This document shows positions 1 to 10,921 of a stretch of 16,360 nucleotides of DNA, in pieces (the first letter of the stretch is position 1; each line of letters starts with the position of its first letter). The translations under genes were made by a program, and so were the position numbers. The stretch lies in the NCBI GenBank assembly GCA_026706225.1, contig JAPOZE010000290.1, forward strand, positions 1-16,360. The letters are read 5' to 3'. Below the pieces are notes generated by a model. It was not told the origin of the DNA. It made no database searches and saw only the letters and a list, made by a program, of their open reading frames with translations. This DNA comes from Acidobacteriota bacterium. GTDB lineage: Bacteria; Acidobacteriota; Terriglobia; Versatilivoradales; Versatilivoraceae.

Positions 1-42
1 AGAACCTGAATCTAGCGCGTCTGCCAATTCCGCCACTTCCGC
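1..42 (-). tRNA. tRNA-Leu(CAG), 5' part only
   Basis: Read on the minus strand from base 42, the sequence opens with GCGGAAGTGGCGGAATTGGC, a typical class II leucine tRNA acceptor and D arm. It continues through a D arm ending near GCGC into an anticodon stem CTAGA, loop TTCAGGT and returning TCT, which gives anticodon CAG. The rest of the molecule (long variable arm, T arm, 3' end) lies outside the window. It diverges from the RNase R gene. Confidence 0.9.
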
Positions 43-59
43 TCGGGTAGGCGGTCTGA

Positions 60-88
60 ACGTTAGCACGCCGACCGGCCCTTGTAAA
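60..88 (-). promoter_or_regulatory. Possible promoter of tRNA-Leu
   Basis: On the minus strand TTTACA (88-83) matches the -35 consensus at five of six bases and is followed after exactly 17 bases by TAACGT (65-60), which matches the -10 consensus at only three of six. Initiation would fall about 10 bases upstream of the mature tRNA 5' end at 42. The good -35, ideal spacing and position support it; the weak -10 does not. Confidence 0.35.
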
Positions 89-182
89 GAGACCGCCCGG
101 GAATGCCGGCGGCCCAACAGTGCCGCCTGACCATAGGAATCTTCCGGTCCCCCGGCACCCGAATTTCTTCGGGATTCGCAAC

Positions 183-2465
<2,283 letters not shown>

Positions 2466-2508
2466 CGCCGCCGGCCCGCGTCCTCCAACCCCGCCCCCCA
2501 AGAGATGC

Positions 2509-2514
2509 TATACT
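2509..2514 (+). promoter_or_regulatory. Extended -10 element for tRNA-Met
   Basis: TATACT preceded by TG and one base (TGCTATACT) forms an extended -10 hexamer 13 bases upstream of the mature tRNA start. No matching -35 is evident, which is tolerable for an extended -10. It lies just after the rnr stop codon. Confidence 0.45.
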
Positions 2515-2527
2515 CTGAGTCCTTCAT

Positions 2528-2603
2528 GGCGGGGTAGCTCAGTGGTTAGAGCGAAGGTCTCATAATCCTTAGGTCGGGGGTTCGAGTCCCCCCCCCGCTA
2601 CCA
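2528..2603 (+). tRNA. tRNA-Met(CAT), probably elongator
   Basis: A complete 76-base cloverleaf with encoded CCA can be folded. The acceptor is GGCGGGG with CCCCGCT, the D arm GCTC/GAGC, the anticodon loop CTCATAA (anticodon CAT), the variable loop AGGTC, and the T arm GGGGG-TTCGAGT-CCCCC, followed by discriminator A and CCA. Two pairs are non-standard: G1 faces U72, and U31 faces U39 at the base of the anticodon loop. It lacks the initiator mark of three consecutive G-C pairs next to the anticodon loop, so elongator Met is the best call. A lysidine-type tRNA-Ile(CAU) cannot be excluded by eye. Confidence 0.9.
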
Positions 2604-2849
2604 GTTTTCCCTCCAAAGAATTCCAAGAAGGTTCATAGTCCTTTTGGTTTTGGCGGTATTACGTTAGTCAGAGGATTTTCCGGGACAGTTCATACCCGGT
2701 GGCGATTTCACGTTCTACGAGAGTGCCGGGTCAACCGGCACACCTCAGCAGCCAACACCAGGCAATGCGCGATACCAGGTCTTGTACCAGGTCTCCCAAC
2801 TCCGGGGTCACCTCGTGAGGGAAAATGGTGGCGTGGGTGCCGGCCATGC

Positions 2850-3308
2850 TTACCTCAGCGAATCGTAGTATCGGTCGACGTTGAGCAATCCGATCGGCTT
2901 TCGATGCACTCCAAGCTGCGCCCAAGTGAGGATCTCGCAAAGCTCTTCCAGCGTTCCGAATCCTCCCGGAAGGGCGACAAAAGCCTCTGCAAGGTCTGTC
3001 ATGAGCGCCTTGCGCTCGTGCATGGATCCTACGACGTACAGTTTGGTCAGGCGCTTGTGCGGGGCCGCAAGGTTTTGGAGAACTCTGGGGAAGACCCCCA
3101 CGACCCGGCCTCCGGCGGCGAGTGCCGCATCTGCCAGCTCCCTCATCAAGCCGAAACTGCCGCCCCCGTACACCAGAGTGATTCCCCGTTCTGCGAGCAG
3201 ACCTCCCAGTTTGGCTGCCGAGGCCGCGCAGGCAGGGCTGCGACCCCGGCCGGAACCGCAGAACACACAGATCGGTCCGGAAGACGAAACCTTACGTTGA
3301 TTCGCCAT
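2850..3308 (-). CDS. LOG-family nucleotide phosphoribohydrolase, C-terminally truncated
   Basis: The family (cytokinin-riboside 5'-monophosphate phosphoribohydrolase, formerly 'lysine decarboxylase' TIGR00730-like) hydrolyses nucleoside 5'-monophosphates to base and ribose 5-phosphate in the cytoplasm. The 152-residue product shows the Rossmann start with CGSGRG (about 17-22), VYGGG (46-50), MHERK (96-100) and the signature PGGFGTLEE (114-122), then a well-conserved [18 protein letters not shown] stretch. It stops two residues after YYDS, where members I recall continue for roughly 30-40 more residues. No frame downstream restores that C-terminus, so this looks like truncation by rearrangement rather than a simple frameshift. 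The catalytic R and E of the two motifs are kept, so a residual enzyme is possible. The start at 3308 has no obvious ribosome binding site. Two bases after the stop, a 38-codon open frame (2847-2731) begins; I do not recognise it. Confidence 0.8.
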   Translation of the reverse strand: MANQRKVSSSGPICVFCGSGRGRSPACAASAAKLGGLLAERGITLVYGGGSFGLMRELADAALAAGGRVVGVFPRVLQNLAAPHKRLTKLYVVGSMHERKALMTDLAEAFVALPGGFGTLEELCEILTWAQLGVHRKPIGLLNVDRYYDSLR

Positions 3309-3762
3309 TGGACATTGTCGATACTTGGATCAAGCAAGATTCTCGCGCGGTGCCATCTCCTCGAGCGTCCCCGGCAAAGTGGCGGCCATTGCACTCTGGA
3401 TCGGTAATGGGAATCGCCGCACTGGAACCCACCGCTCCGGCTTTGTTCTCGTCTGCATGAGACACCGGGGTCCCGATTGCCCTTTGGGGAGGCATACCTG
3501 GTTTCTCATTGCGTTCTCCGCTGCTCTGGGGCGCGGGATGGAAAGTTTTCGTACCGGCTGTGTGGGAGAACTGTCCACAACCAAAGTGTATTTATGATGT
3601 ATGAAAAATCCAGTTATGGTGACTTAAAAGTGAACTTATGCATACATATGATATGATTGGCTGTGCTGGGGTTCGGTAGGCCCCAAACTCACCTTTTCCA
3701 TCCGGCCTATACACGGCTTTGCCGACCCGGATCTTGCCGAAGAGTCCGGCGAGGGGGGTAAT
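3309..3762. other. Gene-free stretch between the LOG gene and the hybrid kinase
   Basis: I see no convincing gene here. Short open frames on both strands lack ribosome binding sites and recognisable protein features. The part from about 3590 to 3660 is AT-rich and contains an inverted repeat, ATGTATG (3597-3603) and CATACAT (3641-3647), overlapping the candidate promoter described separately. TGGGG and CCCCA around 3666-3684 could form a short hairpin in the leader of the downstream gene. Confidence 0.5.
3624..3652 (+). promoter_or_regulatory. Possible promoter of the hybrid kinase gene
   Basis: TATGAT at 3647-3652 matches the -10 consensus at five of six bases. TTAAAA at 3624-3629 is a poor -35 at exactly 17 bases spacing. 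It lies in the only AT-rich patch upstream of the kinase and would give a leader of about 100 bases. The inverted repeat ATGTATG/CATACAT flanks and overlaps it and could bind a regulator. Confidence 0.3.
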
Positions 3763-6111
3763 TTGAAGAGTCACGACGAACTGAAACGAGAGATCGAGGT
3801 GATGCGAGACCGTATCTCAAGGTTAAGCGCCGCGAGTCTGCGGATCAGCGCCAGCCCGGACTTGGCCACCGTGCTGCGCGAAGTCGTGGAAAGCGCCCGT
3901 GTGCTGACCGGCGCCTGCTATGGGGTGATCACGAGCCTCGACGAGGCAGGCGAGGTCCAGGACTTCGTTATCTCCGGCTTCCCACCGGAACAGGAGCAGG
4001 AGCTGGCCAACTGGTCAGACGGGCCGCGCCTGTTCGAACACTTCCGGGACCTTGAGGGGGTGCTGAGACTGCGGGATTTCCCCGCCTATGTCCAATCGCT
4101 GGGATTCAACGCAGACGTGATGCGGTCGAAGACCTTCCAGGGAACGCCGATGCGTCACCGGGGCGTTTGTGTCGGTATACTCTTTCTGGCTGAGAAGGCC
4201 GGCGACCGGGAGTTCACGAACGAGGACGAAGAGGTGCTGGTGATGTATGCGGCCCAGGCGGCAACCGCGATAGCCAACGCCTGCACGCACCGGAAGGAGC
4301 AGCGGGCGCGGGCCGACCTGGAGGCTTTGATCGATACCTCGCCGGTCGGCGTTGCGGTCTTCGATGCCAAGACCGGCAAACCGGTTTCGTTCAATCGGGA
4401 GGCAACCAGGATTGTCGGAGGCCTGGGGATGCGGGGTCGCACCCCGGAGCAAATGATGGAGGTCCTGACCTGGCGGCGCGCCGACGGGCGGGAAATCTCC
4501 CTGGAAGAGTTCTCCATGACGCAGGTGTTGAGCAATGCGACGAGGGTGCGCGCCGAGGAGATCGTCCTCGAGGTCCCTGACGGCCGGAATGTCACCGTGC
4601 TGGTCAACGCTACGCCGATCCGTTCCTCCGACGGCACGGTCGAGTCCATGGTCGTCACCATGCAGGATTTGGCGGCGCTGGAGGAAACGGAGCGGTTGCG
4701 CACCGAATTCCTGAGCCTGGTGAGCCATGAGCTGCGGGCCCCGCTGACCTCCATCAAGGGCTCTACCGCCACGGTGCTGGGCGCCGAGCCGGACCCGGAC
4801 CCAGCCGAGATGCTGCAGTTCTTCCGGATCATCGACGAGCAGGCCGATCACATGCGCAGCCTGATCAGCGATCTGCTGGATGCGGGGCGCATCGAGACAG
4901 GGACGCTCTCGGTCTCGCCAAAGCCGGCCGACGTGGCGGAACTGGTAGACCAGGCGAGAAACACCTTCCTGAGTGGAGGCAGCCGGCACACCGTCCTGAT
5001 GGACCTGTCTCCGGACCTGCCGCCGGTGCTGGCCGACCGGCGTCGCATCGTCCAGGTGCTGAACAACCTCCTGTCCAACGCGGCCAGGCATTCACCCGAG
5101 TCGTTTCCTATCCGGGTTGCCGCCGAGCGGGACGGCGTGCACGTGGCGATTTCAGTCTCCGACGAAGGGAGGGGCGTGCCGGCGAAGCGTCTGCCGTACC
5201 TGTTTCGAAAGCAGACGCAGGTCAGCGGCGAGGGAGGTATCGGGGGTAGTGGCCTGGGACTCGCCATTTGCAAGGGGCTGGTGGAAGCCCAGGGGGGCCG
5301 CATCCGGGCCGAGAGCGGCGGGTTGGGCCTCGGCACGCGCATCACCTTTACGATACCGGTGGCCGAAGAAGCCGCCGGCTTGGCAGGCTTCGGCCACCGC
5401 CTCTCGCACTCGCCGCTGAAAGTCAGCAAGGGCACACCCATTCTGATAGTGGATGACGACCCAAAGACGCTCCGCTACGTTCGTGATGCCCTGGCATCGG
5501 CCGGCTACTTGCCGGTGGTGACGGGAGACCCACGAGAGCTACCGCGCTTGATCAAGACCAAGAAGCCCAAGCTGGTTCTCCTCGGCTTGAAGTTGCCCGG
5601 AACCGATGGGATCGAGCTGATGGAACGCCTCCCCGAGATGGCCGCTCTGCCGGTGATATTCATCTCCGGTTACGGAAGGGACGAGACCATCGCCCGGGCT
5701 CTGGATATGGGGGCCATTGACTACATCGTCAAGCCCTTCTCGCCGACGGAGCTGGCGGCCAGAGTTCGGGCAGCCCTGCGCAAGCAGGATGAATCGCCCG
5801 AAACCTTCCGGCTGGAGGATCTGTCCATTGACTACGAGCAACGCCTGGTGACGGTGGCCGGGCGCGCCGTCAAGCTGACGGCCACCGAATTCTCACTGCT
5901 TCGAGCGCTCTCGGTCAATGCGGGAAGGGTCTCGACCTTTGATTTCCTGCTGGGCAAGGTGTGGGGAGGCCGTCAAACCGGAGAGATCCGTCTATTGCGT
6001 TCCTATGTGAAGAAGCTTCGTCGCAAGCTCGGCGATGATGCAGCCAGCCCGACCTACATCTTCAACGAGCGCCAGGTCGGCTACCGCATGCCGCCGCCCA
6101 GCGATCTCTAA
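3763..6111 (+). CDS. Fused GAF-PAS histidine kinase / receiver / OmpR-type winged-helix regulator
   Basis: A 782-residue cytoplasmic protein (no membrane segment visible) that combines a sensor kinase with its own DNA-binding output. In order: coiled N-terminus (1-20), GAF (about 20-175), PAS (about 185-305), HisKA with H322 in the motif VSHELRAPLTS, HATPase_c (about 420-530) with N-box NNLLSNAARHSP, DEGRGVP and GGSGLGLAICKG, receiver (about 560-675), and a PhoB/OmpR-type winged helix (about 685-778) ending in the usual VGYRM motif. The receiver keeps the acidic pocket D564-D566, S635 (SGYG) and K657 (KPFSP). The phospho-accepting aspartate is replaced by G608 (VLLGLKLPGTDG; codon ggc at 5584-5586, one base from gac). 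The domain therefore should not take phosphate by the normal route. The start is TTG 3763, preceded by GAGGGGGG at good distance. The ligand and target genes are unknown. Confidence 0.93.
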   Translation: MKSHDELKREIEVMRDRISRLSAASLRISASPDLATVLREVVESARVLTGACYGVITSLDEAGEVQDFVISGFPPEQEQELANWSDGPRLFEHFRDLEGVLRLRDFPAYVQSLGFNADVMRSKTFQGTPMRHRGVCVGILFLAEKAGDREFTNEDEEVLVMYAAQAATAIANACTHRKEQRARADLEALIDTSPVGVAVFDAKTGKPVSFNREATRIVGGLGMRGRTPEQMMEVLTWRRADGREISLEEFSMTQVLSNATRVRAEEIVLEVPDGRNVTVLVNATPIRSSDGTVESMVVTMQDLAALEETERLRTEFLSLVSHELRAPLTSIKGSTATVLGAEPDPDPAEMLQFFRIIDEQADHMRSLISDLLDAGRIETGTLSVSPKPADVAELVDQARNTFLSGGSRHTVLMDLSPDLPPVLADRRRIVQVLNNLLSNAARHSPESFPIRVAAERDGVHVAISVSDEGRGVPAKRLPYLFRKQTQVSGEGGIGGSGLGLAICKGLVEAQGGRIRAESGGLGLGTRITFTIPVAEEAAGLAGFGHRLSHSPLKVSKGTPILIVDDDPKTLRYVRDALASAGYLPVVTGDPRELPRLIKTKKPKLVLLGLKLPGTDGIELMERLPEMAALPVIFISGYGRDETIARALDMGAIDYIVKPFSPTELAARVRAALRKQDESPETFRLEDLSIDYEQRLVTVAGRAVKLTATEFSLLRALSVNAGRVSTFDFLLGKVWGGRQTGEIRLLRSYVKKLRRKLGDDAASPTYIFNERQVGYRMPPPSDL

Positions 6112-6233
6112 CGCTCCGTCTCAGAAACAGGGTGGTCATCTTTCGGAGGGCAACGGGGGCGGATTCCCGAAGCGACGACGAAGACAGCATGGACAGCACG
6201 GTCGAGCGCGCCTATTCGGAGGAGGCTCTCGCC

Positions 6234-6485
6234 ATGAAGAAACAGCTCAGCACCTATCCATTGCGGTTGCCCGCGTCGTTGAAGGCGGCGGTTGTGGAAA
6301 TCAGCAAGGCCGACGGCACCAGCATCAAACAGTTCGTGACCACGGCGGTGGCCGAGAAGGTATCCGCCCTGAAGACGGCGGAGTTTTTCGCTGGACGCGG
6401 ATCCCGGGCCGACATCGCAGCGGCCCGTCGCCTGTTGCGGCGAGACGGAGGACAGCCCCCTGAGCCCCATGACCGAATTCGATGA
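6234..6485 (+). CDS. Small ribbon-helix-helix / HicB-like antitoxin-type protein, orphan
   Basis: From ATG 6234 the product has 83 residues. Residues about 6-45 (YPLRLPASLKAAV, then SIKQFVTTAVAEKVSAL) resemble the beta-strand plus two helices of ribbon-helix-helix DNA-binding antitoxins of the HicB/Arc type. A charged, proline-containing tail follows. The start is set by a strong GGAGGAGG eight bases upstream; the frame extends in-frame to 6132 but the extra residues look non-coding. The gene lies about 120 bases after the kinase stop and may be read from the same transcript. No toxin gene adjoins it. An ATG at 6465 overlapping its 3' end opens a frame that stops after seven codons. DNA-binding antitoxin or stand-alone repressor is the best guess. 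Confidence 0.65.
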   Translation: MKKQLSTYPLRLPASLKAAVVEISKADGTSIKQFVTTAVAEKVSALKTAEFFAGRGSRADIAAARRLLRRDGGQPPEPHDRIR

Positions 6486-6576
6486 GTCTTGAGGCTTTCC
6501 ATGTCTGTTTTCACCATTTCGTTGGATCAGCCTGGGGGAACCCCTCACCACAGCCCGCTCGACAATGGCGCCGACT

Positions 6577-7557
6577 TCACTCCTGAGACCTTGCCGCGCC
6601 GGCAGCTTGACCACCCGCCTCACGGGGGGCGCCCGGCCCCCGAAGGATCTCCTGATCTCGTTCCACCGTGACACGAAGGGTTTCCGCCACTTTCCGCAGC
6701 GTATCGGCCAGCGCTGACCGCCGGCGCCATCCAAGCACGATGGTTCGGAAGGGGACCGGACGCTCCAGAGTCCGAATCGACAGTTGGGAGCGCTGAGTCT
6801 CCGTAGGTACCGCGATGGTCGGCAGCAGCGTGACGCCGGCGCCGCTGGAGACCATCTGGGTCAGAGTGGGCAGGCTTGTGGCGCGAAATCCCATTTCTTC
6901 AAGCTTGTTGTCGGAACAGTAATCAAGCACCTGATCGCGAAAGCAGTGACCGTCGTCGAGCAGCAAGACCCGTTCACTGCGCAACTCATTCCGCGTTACC
7001 GGCCTGGCGCCGCGACTGAGCTCGTGCTCCCGCGGTACCGCCAGGACGAACGGATCGACGGCGATCCTCTGGTGATCGAGGTTGTCCAGGTCGGCCTCCA
7101 GGGCCAGCAGCGCCGCCACCAGGTCTCCCCGTTTCAAAGCGCGGTTGAGGGCATCGGTCTTGTCTTCGATCCAGATCAGCGTCAGTCTCGGATACGTCTT
7201 GCGCAGCGCGGGAACCACCCGGGGAAGCAGATAGGGCCCGATGGTGGGAATCACTCCGATTCGAAGGGTGCCCGCCAGGGGATCGGTGAATTGGCCTGCC
7301 GCTTCGGCGAGGTCGTCGGCTTCGACCAGGACGCGGCGCGCCCTGGCAATGAGCTCCTTTCCCGCCGCGGTTATCAACACGCCGCGCCGGTCGCGCTCGA
7401 ACAGAGAAACGGACAGCGCTGCCTCCATCTCCGCCACCTGGGCGCTCAGGGACGGCTGAGAAACGTGACAACGCTCGGCGGCCCGCCGGAAGCTCATGGT
7501 TTCCGCCACGGCAAGCACGTATTGAAGCTGCCTGAGAGTGAAGTTGTAGGTCTTCAT
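6577..7557 (-). CDS. oxyR: OxyR, LysR-type peroxide-sensing transcription regulator
   Basis: OxyR senses hydrogen peroxide through a reversible disulfide and activates defence genes such as catalases. The 326-residue protein begins with the LysR winged helix-turn-helix (about 6-65; FRRAAERCHVSQPSLSAQV). The regulatory domain follows, with the OxyR hallmark GHCFRDQ. C205 and C214 are nine residues apart, the same spacing as the redox pair C199/C208 of Escherichia coli OxyR. The C-terminus carries about 20 Gly/Ala/Arg-rich residues beyond the usual family end. It is divergent from katG, its classic target, and the OxyR operator lies 13 bases upstream of the start codon, which suggests self-repression. 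No Shine-Dalgarno sequence is visible before ATG 7557, so a very short or leaderless transcript is possible. Confidence 0.93.
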   Translation of the reverse strand: MKTYNFTLRQLQYVLAVAETMSFRRAAERCHVSQPSLSAQVAEMEAALSVSLFERDRRGVLITAAGKELIARARRVLVEADDLAEAAGQFTDPLAGTLRIGVIPTIGPYLLPRVVPALRKTYPRLTLIWIEDKTDALNRALKRGDLVAALLALEADLDNLDHQRIAVDPFVLAVPREHELSRGARPVTRNELRSERVLLLDDGHCFRDQVLDYCSDNKLEEMGFRATSLPTLTQMVSSGAGVTLLPTIAVPTETQRSQLSIRTLERPVPFRTIVLGWRRRSALADTLRKVAETLRVTVERDQEILRGPGAPREAGGQAAGAARSQE

Positions 7558-7570
7558 GGGGGCGATGCTG

Positions 7571-7607
7571 ATAGGAACAGACTATGCAAAAGATAGATAC
7601 AATATCT
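7571..7607. promoter_or_regulatory. OxyR operator, four half-sites
   Basis: The sequence reads ATAG-N7-CTAT-N7-ATAG-N7-ATCT. Elements start at 7571, 7582, 7593 and 7604, so the period is exactly 11 bases. The published E. coli OxyR consensus is ATAG-N7-CTAT-N7-ATAG-N7-CTAT; the first three elements match perfectly and the fourth is a variant (ATCT). It lies in the oxyR-katG spacer, close to the oxyR start and directly against the -35 of a promoter reading toward katG. This geometry fits activation of katG with repression of oxyR. Confidence 0.85.
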
Positions 7608-7635
7608 TAGACATATCAGAACGCGCAAGTATAGA
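7608..7635 (+). promoter_or_regulatory. OxyR-activated promoter reading toward katG
   Basis: TAGACA (7608-7613, five of six matches to the -35) is followed after 16 bases by TATAGA (7630-7635, four of six matches to the -10). The -35 starts on the base right after the OxyR operator, the position from which OxyR contacts polymerase at its known activated promoters. Initiation would be near 7642. Confidence 0.6.
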
Positions 7636-7641
7636 CTCGAA

Positions 7642-7917
7642 ATCCTCGCCTTGCGATTGCTTTGGACAGTGACTGGCAAAACGGTATGAGAAGCTGCACG
7701 AGAGGCCGATCCCTCTTTGTCCGGAGCAGGGAATTGAGCATCCGGGGGCGCGAGGTGAGCCCGTGGTATAAACTGTAAGCACAGACTCAGTGGAAAAGCA
7801 CACAACATCCGGGGAGCGCGAATCTGTCCTGCCCGCAAAAGGTTTCCGACAACCAGGCCGCGCTTCTTGAAGGCAGACACCGCTTCGAAGTATACCGAAT
7901 CCAAAGGAGCAACTCAG
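7642..7917 (+). other. Predicted long katG leader or small-RNA locus
   Basis: If transcription starts near 7642, about 276 bases precede the katG ATG at 7918. I see no convincing gene in this stretch. A TATAAA at 7767-7772 has no -35 at a usable distance. The segment ends with the katG ribosome binding site AAAGGAG (about 7903-7909). It may be an untranslated leader, or it may hold a separate peroxide-induced transcript placed like E. coli oxyS. No clear intrinsic terminator was found that would favour the latter. Confidence 0.3.
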
Positions 7918-10137
<2,220 letters not shown>

Positions 10138-10167
10138 CGGAAAGGCCGTAGCCAAATCACCCGCTCC

Positions 10168-10189
10168 GGAGCCGCCGAAAGGCGGCTCC
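10168..10189 (+). terminator. GC-rich hairpin downstream of katG
   Basis: GGAGCCGCC (10168-10176) and GGCGGCTCC (10181-10189) form a perfect 9-bp stem closed by a GAAA tetraloop, 30 bases after the katG stop. No T tract follows, so it may stabilise the mRNA 3' end rather than be a classical intrinsic terminator. Its 3' arm runs directly into the first unit of the tandem repeat. Confidence 0.5.
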
Positions 10190-10862
10190 CACCCGGGAGC
10201 GCGGGCGTCCCGCCCGCATGCACTCCCGTTACGTACCACTCAGTTCCCCTGGGATGCAGCACCCGGCACAACTTCACCTATCTCTCGCACTTCAATCAAC
10301 CAAGGACGCCGCCGCCCCGTACCGAAATCCCTCTCTGGAGGGAGAACAGCAATGTCGCGGGAAGATGCCCCCACCCGGGAGCGCGGGCGTCCCGCCCGCA
10401 TGCACTCCCGTTACGTACCACTCAGTTCCCCTGGGATGCAGCACCCGGCACAACTTCACCTATCTCTCGCACTTCAATCAACCAAGGACGCCGCCGCCCC
10501 GTACCGAAATCACTCTCCGGGGGGAGAAAAGCAATGTCGCGGGAAGACGCCCCCACCCGGGAACGCGGGCGTCCCGCCCGCATGCACTCCCGTTACGTAC
10601 CGCTCAGTTTCCCTGGGGGATGCGGCACCTGGCACAGCTTCACCAATCTCTCGCACTTCAATCAACCAAGGACGTCCCGCCCCGTACCGAAATCCCTCTC
10701 CGGAGGGAGAAAAGCAATGTCTTGGGAAGACGCCCCCACCCGGGAGCGCGGGCGTCCCGCCCGCATACACTCCCGTTACGTACCGCTCAGTTTCCCTGGG
10801 GGATGCGGCACCGGGCACAGCTTCACCAATCTCTCGCACTTCAATCAACCAACGCCGCCGCC
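10188..10862. repeat. Tandem 182-base repeat with internal hairpin, about 3.7 copies
   Basis: Units begin (ACCCGGGA) at 10191, 10373, 10555 and 10738, with periods of 182, 182 and 183; the fourth ends around 10862. Each holds the perfect palindrome GCGGGCG-TCC-CGCCCGC (10201-10217, 10383-10399, 10565-10581, 10748-10764). An outer CGGGAG/CTCCCG arm extends it in copies 1, 2 and 4; copy 3 has A in place of the last G. Copies 1 and 2 are nearly identical, as are 3 and 4 over much of their length, which suggests stepwise duplication. The array fills the space between the convergent katG and amidohydrolase genes. Few stops occur, so long open frames cross it, but they rotate frame between copies (182 is not divisible by three) and are not genes. 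The translated strings resemble repeat-derived 'hypothetical proteins' I recall from environmental phyla. Confidence 0.92.
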
Positions 10863-10921
10863 CGGCTCATTGTGCAAAGGAAGAATGCGGTCCGTACCCC
10901 CCGCCGACAACTCGCCAGCTC

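Noticed and set aside
2677..2699. CCGGG/CCCGG inverted repeat as a terminator
   Set aside because: Only a 5-bp stem with a 10-base loop, and no T tract in either direction of transcription.
3325..3597. 90-codon forward open frame in the spacer before the kinase
   Set aside because: No ribosome binding site, no domain, and overlapping open frames of similar length on the other strand.
4015..5091. 358-codon open frame on the minus strand
   Set aside because: Shadow of the kinase gene with no recognisable protein features.
7767..7772. TATAAA as a second katG promoter
   Set aside because: No -35 at 15-19 bases; the nearest TTGAGC is 27 bases away.
10188..10862. CRISPR array
   Set aside because: The repeated unit is contiguous and about 182 bases long with no variable spacers, and no cas genes are present.
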